DNA of 64,000 bases from Lunatimonas sp. GTDB taxonomy: Bacteria > Bacteroidota > Bacteroidia > Cytophagales > Cyclobacteriaceae. Location of the stretch: NCBI RefSeq assembly GCF_020832325.1, contig NZ_JAFIEU010000017.1:120853-184852 (forward strand), written 5' to 3'. Positions 60,285 through 64,000 of the stretch are shown here, in pieces; positions within the stretch are counted from its first letter, which is position 1; each line of letters opens with the position of its first letter. The translations under genes were made by a program, and so were the position numbers. The notes below the pieces were generated by a model that ran no database searches, was not told where the DNA came from, and was given only the letters and a program-made list of their open reading frames with translations.

Positions 60285-60721
60285 CCAATAGTCGATTAGG
60301 CTTTTCGTCGGGTACTTGAAAAAGATCGCTTATCCCAAAGAAATCGTACAGAAACCAAAGTCTTTAACCTGCTTACACAGGTTAGTATCCTTTCCATTTA
60401 GTCCAAGTAATCTAGAATTACTCTTAAACTGACGCTAATGTCGTGAGTTTTCACGTAACCAGAAACAAAAGTGCAATTTTTTTGACAATCCATCATACGG
60501 TAGGGCTACAGAATTTTTGTCCTGTAGTCTCAATTCAGACTGCTTGGAATTACCGCTACAATGTAGTTTGCGAAAATTTTGGATCGTAGCTGGGACTTTA
60601 AAGATCATCATTTTTCAGCGATTTCTAGTTATAAATGCGTTGCGCCAGCTAAAACTATTACTTAGTTTTAGCTGGACATTTGATTATACGTATTCAATCT
60701 TTATGTTAACCTATCTGCTAC
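60285..60721. other. Intergenic region with a perfect 13-bp hairpin
   Basis: 437 bp between the divergent acyltransferase and helicase genes. CCAGCTAAAACTA (60645-60657), loop TTACT, TAGTTTTAGCTGG (60663-60675) is a perfect hairpin 46 bases before the helicase start. It has no T tail, so it is not a classical terminator; it may be a leader structure or an operator. Elsewhere there is only A/T-rich sequence. Confidence 0.5.
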
Positions 60722-63238
60722 ATGGCCAACACGTCAAAATCAAAACCGAAAAAATACGCAGCAAACCGGAATAAAAAGCCATCTATTCCTTACCACCGAA
60801 AGCCCGAAAATCTTACGTTGGACCAATGGCAGGAAGGGCTGCGAAGACAATTTGCTGGCATACAATCCTTCGAAATTACCAATCTGGGATCAGAGCCTGT
60901 CTTTTCGGATTATGAAGTGAAGAACCTCCATTCCGGAAGTACTTACAAAGTGGCGATACGTAGTAACCCAAATCAAGTGATAGCTGGACAAAACAACAAT
61001 TTCTGTGCCTGCTATGATTTTAAGACCAATGGGTTGGGTACCTGTAAACATATTGAGGCTGTACTCCTTCAAATATGCAAAAAAAGAGACCTAAAAAAGC
61101 GATATAAAACCGAGCAGTTTGCGCCTGCGTACAGTTCGGTTTTCTTGAAATACACCAGTGAGGGTAGAAAAGTCATGCTTCGGATTGGGACGCTTAATAA
61201 CCAGAAAATGAAGTCTTTAAGCAAGTCCTATTTTCATCCCGATGGAAGTATGAAGGTGTCTGGTCTTCAATCATTTGATGTGTTTATTCAGGAAGCTAAA
61301 CAATTGGATCCAGATTTCCGATGCTACGAGGATGCTATGTCATATATTATCGGTTTACGGGAAAAGGTCAATCGAAAGGCTTGGATCGCCAATCACAAGC
61401 AGGCGATCGATGAAGGGATGCTTGCAAAGTACATCAAAGCTACACTCCATCCCTACCAAAGAGAGGGTGTTTGTTTTGCCCTCGAATCCGGTAGAGTGCT
61501 TATCGCAGATGAAATGGGACTGGGTAAAACCATTCAGGCCATTGCAGCTACCGAAGTCTTTCATAGGGAGTTTCATGTTCAGAAGGTACTGGTTGTTTGC
61601 CCCACCTCTTTGAAGTATCAGTGGAAGTCAGAAATCGAGAAGTTTACGGAAAGTTCTGTACAGGTCATTGAAGGAAACCGGCTGAAGCGCTTGGAACAAT
61701 ATGCCAACGACTCTACTCTATATCAAATAGTTAGCCACCACATTATCGGCTACGATCTAAAGGAAATCAATGAAGCAGGATTTGACCTGATTATTCTCGA
61801 CGAAGCTCAGCGGATAAAGAATTGGAAGACCAAAATTTCGCAGAATATCAAAAAGTTATCTTCTGAGTATGCGATCGTCCTCACCGGAACGCCTCTTGAA
61901 AATAAATTAGAGGAGCTGTATTCCATTGTTCAGTTTATTGATCCTTTTCGACTGGGCGCACTGTTTCGTTTCCTGTATAACCATCAGATTACCGATCCAG
62001 AGACAACCAAAGTGATCGGATACAAAGACCTCAATCAAGTTGGCGAGATTTTGGCTGATTTAATGATCCGCAGGACCAAAAAGAAAGTATTGCGGCAATT
62101 GCCCGACCGGCAGGACAAGAATCTTTTTGTGCCTATGACCGATGAACAGCAGGCTGCCCATGATGAATGTTACGATACAGTCTGTCGCTTGGTGAATAGA
62201 TGGCGTAAGATGGGGTTTCTACCTGAAAAGGACCGACAGCGACTGATGATTAACCTCAATATGATGCGTATGGTTTGCGACAGCACTTTTGTCTTGGATC
62301 AAAAGACCCGGCACGACACCAAAATCTCAGAACTTATGGGGATACTTGAAGAAATATTTGAAATATCGGGGGAAAAGGTGGTTATCTTTAGTCAGTGGGA
62401 GCGAATGACCAGGTTAGTTGCTAAAGAACTAGAGGATTTGGGAATCCGATTCGAAAATCTGCATGGTGGTATTCCTTCCAAAGATCGGAGAGATCTTTTG
62501 GATAATTTTATGAACGACCCCGATTCTAGGGTGTTTCTTAGTACCGATGCGGGAGGGGTTGGCCTGAATCTTCAATCTGCGGCTTATCTGATAAATCTGG
62601 ACATTCCATGGAATCCAGCCGTATTGGAACAGCGGATAGCACGGATTTTTCGCATGGGCCAGAAAAAGAAAGTCAATATCATTAACTTGGTTTCAAACGG
62701 AACCATTGAGCACCGTATGTTGGACGTGCTCCGGTTTAAGTCTAGCATGGCAGAGGGAGTGCTGGATGGGGGAGATGATGCGATCATGATGCAGGAGGAC
62801 AGGTTCCGTCAATTTATGAATAGTGTTGAGTCTGTGGTTGACGAGATCCCTCGTGAGACTTTCTTACCAGAGACGGAGGATTCCGCAGAACTAAAAGAGA
62901 CTTACCAGAGAACGCCTGACTCTCAGAGCAACCTTGGATTTGATGGCAAGCAGATGGGGCTGTTTGACGATGAAGCACCAAAGGCCTCCAAAAAGTGGTC
63001 GCCTGTAGAAGAGTCTGGCCCAGGTAGTGGCACGCCTGACTGGATGGTACAGTTGGCAAAGGCTTTTGCGGACCCTAAGATGACAAAGCAACTAGCCCAA
63101 ACGTTTACCGAAAAGAACGAAAAAACCGGGCAGACATTTTTTAAATTGCCGGTAGAAAACGAGGAGGTGGTTGAAAATGTGTTGAATAGCCTGGGTCAGC
63201 TGTTTAAGGCGATGGATTGGCAAAAAATCGGGAAATAG
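60722..63238 (+). CDS. SNF2-family helicase with N-terminal SWIM zinc finger
   Basis: An 838-residue Swi2/Snf2 ATPase. Residues ~90-120 hold a SWIM zinc site of CxC...CxH form (FCACYDFKTNGLGTCKH). The motor is complete: motif I DEMGLGKT (about 260), II DEAQRIKN, III LTGTPLENKL, V FLSTDAGGVGLNLQSA, VI QRIARIFRMGQKKKV. The C-terminal ~110 residues are acidic and divergent. SWIM-SNF2 proteins bind DNA or chromatin-like nucleoprotein in bacteria; roles in repair or transcription recycling (like RapA) are suggested but unproven. It stands alone and might also act in a defence module; nothing adjacent supports this. Confidence 0.94.
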   Translation: MANTSKSKPKKYAANRNKKPSIPYHRKPENLTLDQWQEGLRRQFAGIQSFEITNLGSEPVFSDYEVKNLHSGSTYKVAIRSNPNQVIAGQNNNFCACYDFKTNGLGTCKHIEAVLLQICKKRDLKKRYKTEQFAPAYSSVFLKYTSEGRKVMLRIGTLNNQKMKSLSKSYFHPDGSMKVSGLQSFDVFIQEAKQLDPDFRCYEDAMSYIIGLREKVNRKAWIANHKQAIDEGMLAKYIKATLHPYQREGVCFALESGRVLIADEMGLGKTIQAIAATEVFHREFHVQKVLVVCPTSLKYQWKSEIEKFTESSVQVIEGNRLKRLEQYANDSTLYQIVSHHIIGYDLKEINEAGFDLIILDEAQRIKNWKTKISQNIKKLSSEYAIVLTGTPLENKLEELYSIVQFIDPFRLGALFRFLYNHQITDPETTKVIGYKDLNQVGEILADLMIRRTKKKVLRQLPDRQDKNLFVPMTDEQQAAHDECYDTVCRLVNRWRKMGFLPEKDRQRLMINLNMMRMVCDSTFVLDQKTRHDTKISELMGILEEIFEISGEKVVIFSQWERMTRLVAKELEDLGIRFENLHGGIPSKDRRDLLDNFMNDPDSRVFLSTDAGGVGLNLQSAAYLINLDIPWNPAVLEQRIARIFRMGQKKKVNIINLVSNGTIEHRMLDVLRFKSSMAEGVLDGGDDAIMMQEDRFRQFMNSVESVVDEIPRETFLPETEDSAELKETYQRTPDSQSNLGFDGKQMGLFDDEAPKASKKWSPVEESGPGSGTPDWMVQLAKAFADPKMTKQLAQTFTEKNEKTGQTFFKLPVENEEVVENVLNSLGQLFKAMDWQKIGK

Positions 63239-63830
63239 AAAGCGGGGCATTGAAGCCTGAATTAGGTACTTCGAGCACATAATCCGTAACGGATATAGAG
63301 TATGGTAGTACAAAATGAAAATATGCTTAGCCGTTTTCGGTACGTTTCCAAGTGATGACCCACTTGTTCATAATATTAATTTTTTAATATTAAAAATATT
63401 AAAAAATTAATATTATGAAATTAAAATATAACATAAAAATGTAGTATTTTATCTTTATTATTAGTAAGGTTTTAAATATGTATTATATAATAAAAAAAAT
63501 AATTAAATTATATTTTTTTATTAATAGAAATTTTGATCCAACATTTTTAAAGGATACTTGTTTTAAAAGTATGTCTCAAGTATATTTAGTTTTAATATGT
63601 ATAAAGGCTCAAGGTCTGCAGCTAATTGGAGTTGCTGAAAATGGGCAATTGATTGTTTTAAAATGTGGTTTGTATGGTTTTTAAGCTATTAGAAGCAGAC
63701 TAGCTCAATGTGAATTTAAATTGGGTCGCCGATAAAAGTGTAAGTTCGAGGAATTTAGGTCATAATTTTAATAGTTTAAAGTTGTGGACATAGGAGCATA
63801 CAAGGTTAATACCGTAATTGAATTAGGCAT
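63239..63830. other. Very AT-rich stretch next to an insertion sequence
   Basis: Bases ~63370-63700 are more than 75% A/T by eye. They contain a 49-base palindrome (63371-63419) and a 68-codon frame (63478-63684) that I do not accept as a gene: it starts in low-complexity sequence (poly Ile/Lys/Phe) and matches no family. The stretch probably represents the flank of the IS1595-like element or foreign DNA. Confidence 0.55.
63371..63419. repeat. Perfect AT-rich inverted repeat, 23-bp arms
   Basis: Arms at 63371-63393 and 63397-63419 are exact reverse complements, separated by AAA. Apart from one outer C-G pair the hairpin is all A/T. This can be a strong cruciform-forming site or a bidirectional terminator for the helicase transcript. 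No known element has these arms to my knowledge. Confidence 0.85.
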
Positions 63831-64000
63831 TTAATAAATAAACTCTTTATAGGGGTATGGAGGCTTTCCCAGCATCCTGACGATTAAATTCTCAAATATC
63901 CCTTCCTTCATCTTTTGTCGGTTGAACCGGTAGGTATATTCGTTTATATAGGGTTGCAGGTTCATCACCGAATGGTGGGTACCCCTGAGCCAAGCCTTGA
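63831..64000 (-). CDS. IS1595-like (ISXO2-type) transposase, C-terminal part
   Basis: On the minus strand the last 55 codons encode KAWLRGTHHSVMNLQPYINE, then YTYRFNRQKM, IFENLIVRMLGKP and PYPYKEFIY with a stop. WLRGTHHSV and EYTYRFNR are the conserved end of ISXO2-like (PF12762) transposases, whose DDN/DDE core would lie beyond the window. Such elements move by cut-and-paste and often carry flanking repeats. I cannot see the terminal inverted repeats, and whether the gene is intact is unknown. Confidence 0.82.
   Translation of the reverse strand, partial: KAWLRGTHHSVMNLQPYINEYTYRFNRQKMKEGIFENLIVRMLGKPPYPYKEFIY

Noticed and set aside
63478..63684. A 68-codon frame in the AT-rich end region
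   Set aside because: It starts in low-complexity Ile/Lys/Phe sequence created by base composition, has no ribosome site and matches no family.

Overview
The window looks like a chromosome segment of an aerobic Bacteroidota, probably Cytophagia (Cyclobacteriaceae-like). The reasons are type IX secretion C-terminal sorting domains on two large exported proteins, several candidate TAnnTTTG -7 promoter boxes of the Bacteroidota type, few classical Shine-Dalgarno sites, a MenC of the Bacteroidetes type, and a PASTA protein beside T9SS cargo. The genus is an inference.

Region 1-14.2 kb is mostly housekeeping: surE (cut by the window edge), a Met/Gly-rich exported protein, ribBA, dnaG, mrp/apbC with an Nfu-type scaffold, a secreted M43 metalloprotease, a PASTA protein, a second T9SS cargo protein, a rhodanese, an M50 membrane protease and a HAD hydrolase.

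Region 14.3-16.4 kb is the strangest part. It has one intact tRNA-Met(CAU), preceded by three exact 91-bp repeats. Each repeat holds the 5' half of that tRNA with an 18-nt hairpin in place of the anticodon. A small GIY-YIG nuclease gene follows, and its stop codon lies inside a second tRNA remnant, a 3' half carrying the same hairpin. Then come an AT-rich gene for a HEPN (AbiU2-like) protein and a dead GIY-YIG 3' end abutting another palindrome. I read this as the trace of a small GIY-YIG-linked element that acts on, or sits in, tRNA anticodon arms.

Region 16.6-26.7 kb mixes an outer-membrane barrel protein, a Tat-exported Gfo/Idh oxidoreductase, miaE, a GT2 glycosyltransferase, ilvE with a DinB/YfiT protein, a MocR regulator with a probable operator, and two paralogous envelope proteins. 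A 92-bp repeat occurs three times here. Two copies end exactly at a gene's start codon and carry a leader-like ORF that overlaps that start.

Region 26.8-57.2 kb is catabolic and planctomycete-like: two giant beta-propeller/HEAT/cytochrome c proteins (PVC-type CxxCH), DUF1080, SGNH and GH16 hydrolases, a GntP permease with a DenD-like D-erythronate dehydrogenase and an SDR, a Gfo/Idh plus 3-hydroxyacyl-CoA-dehydrogenase-like pair, and a tandem PSD1/PSCyt1 pair followed by DUF1501. Scattered among them are a LOG protein, queA, menC, a LytTR protein, a GT-C transferase and a truncated lipoprotein.

Region 57.2-64 kb holds an orphan BlaI/MecI repressor, a fatty-acid desaturase, a PF04020 membrane protein, an acyltransferase-3, a SWIM-SNF2 helicase, a very AT-rich stretch with a 23-bp-arm palindrome, and the C-terminus of an IS1595-like transposase at the edge.
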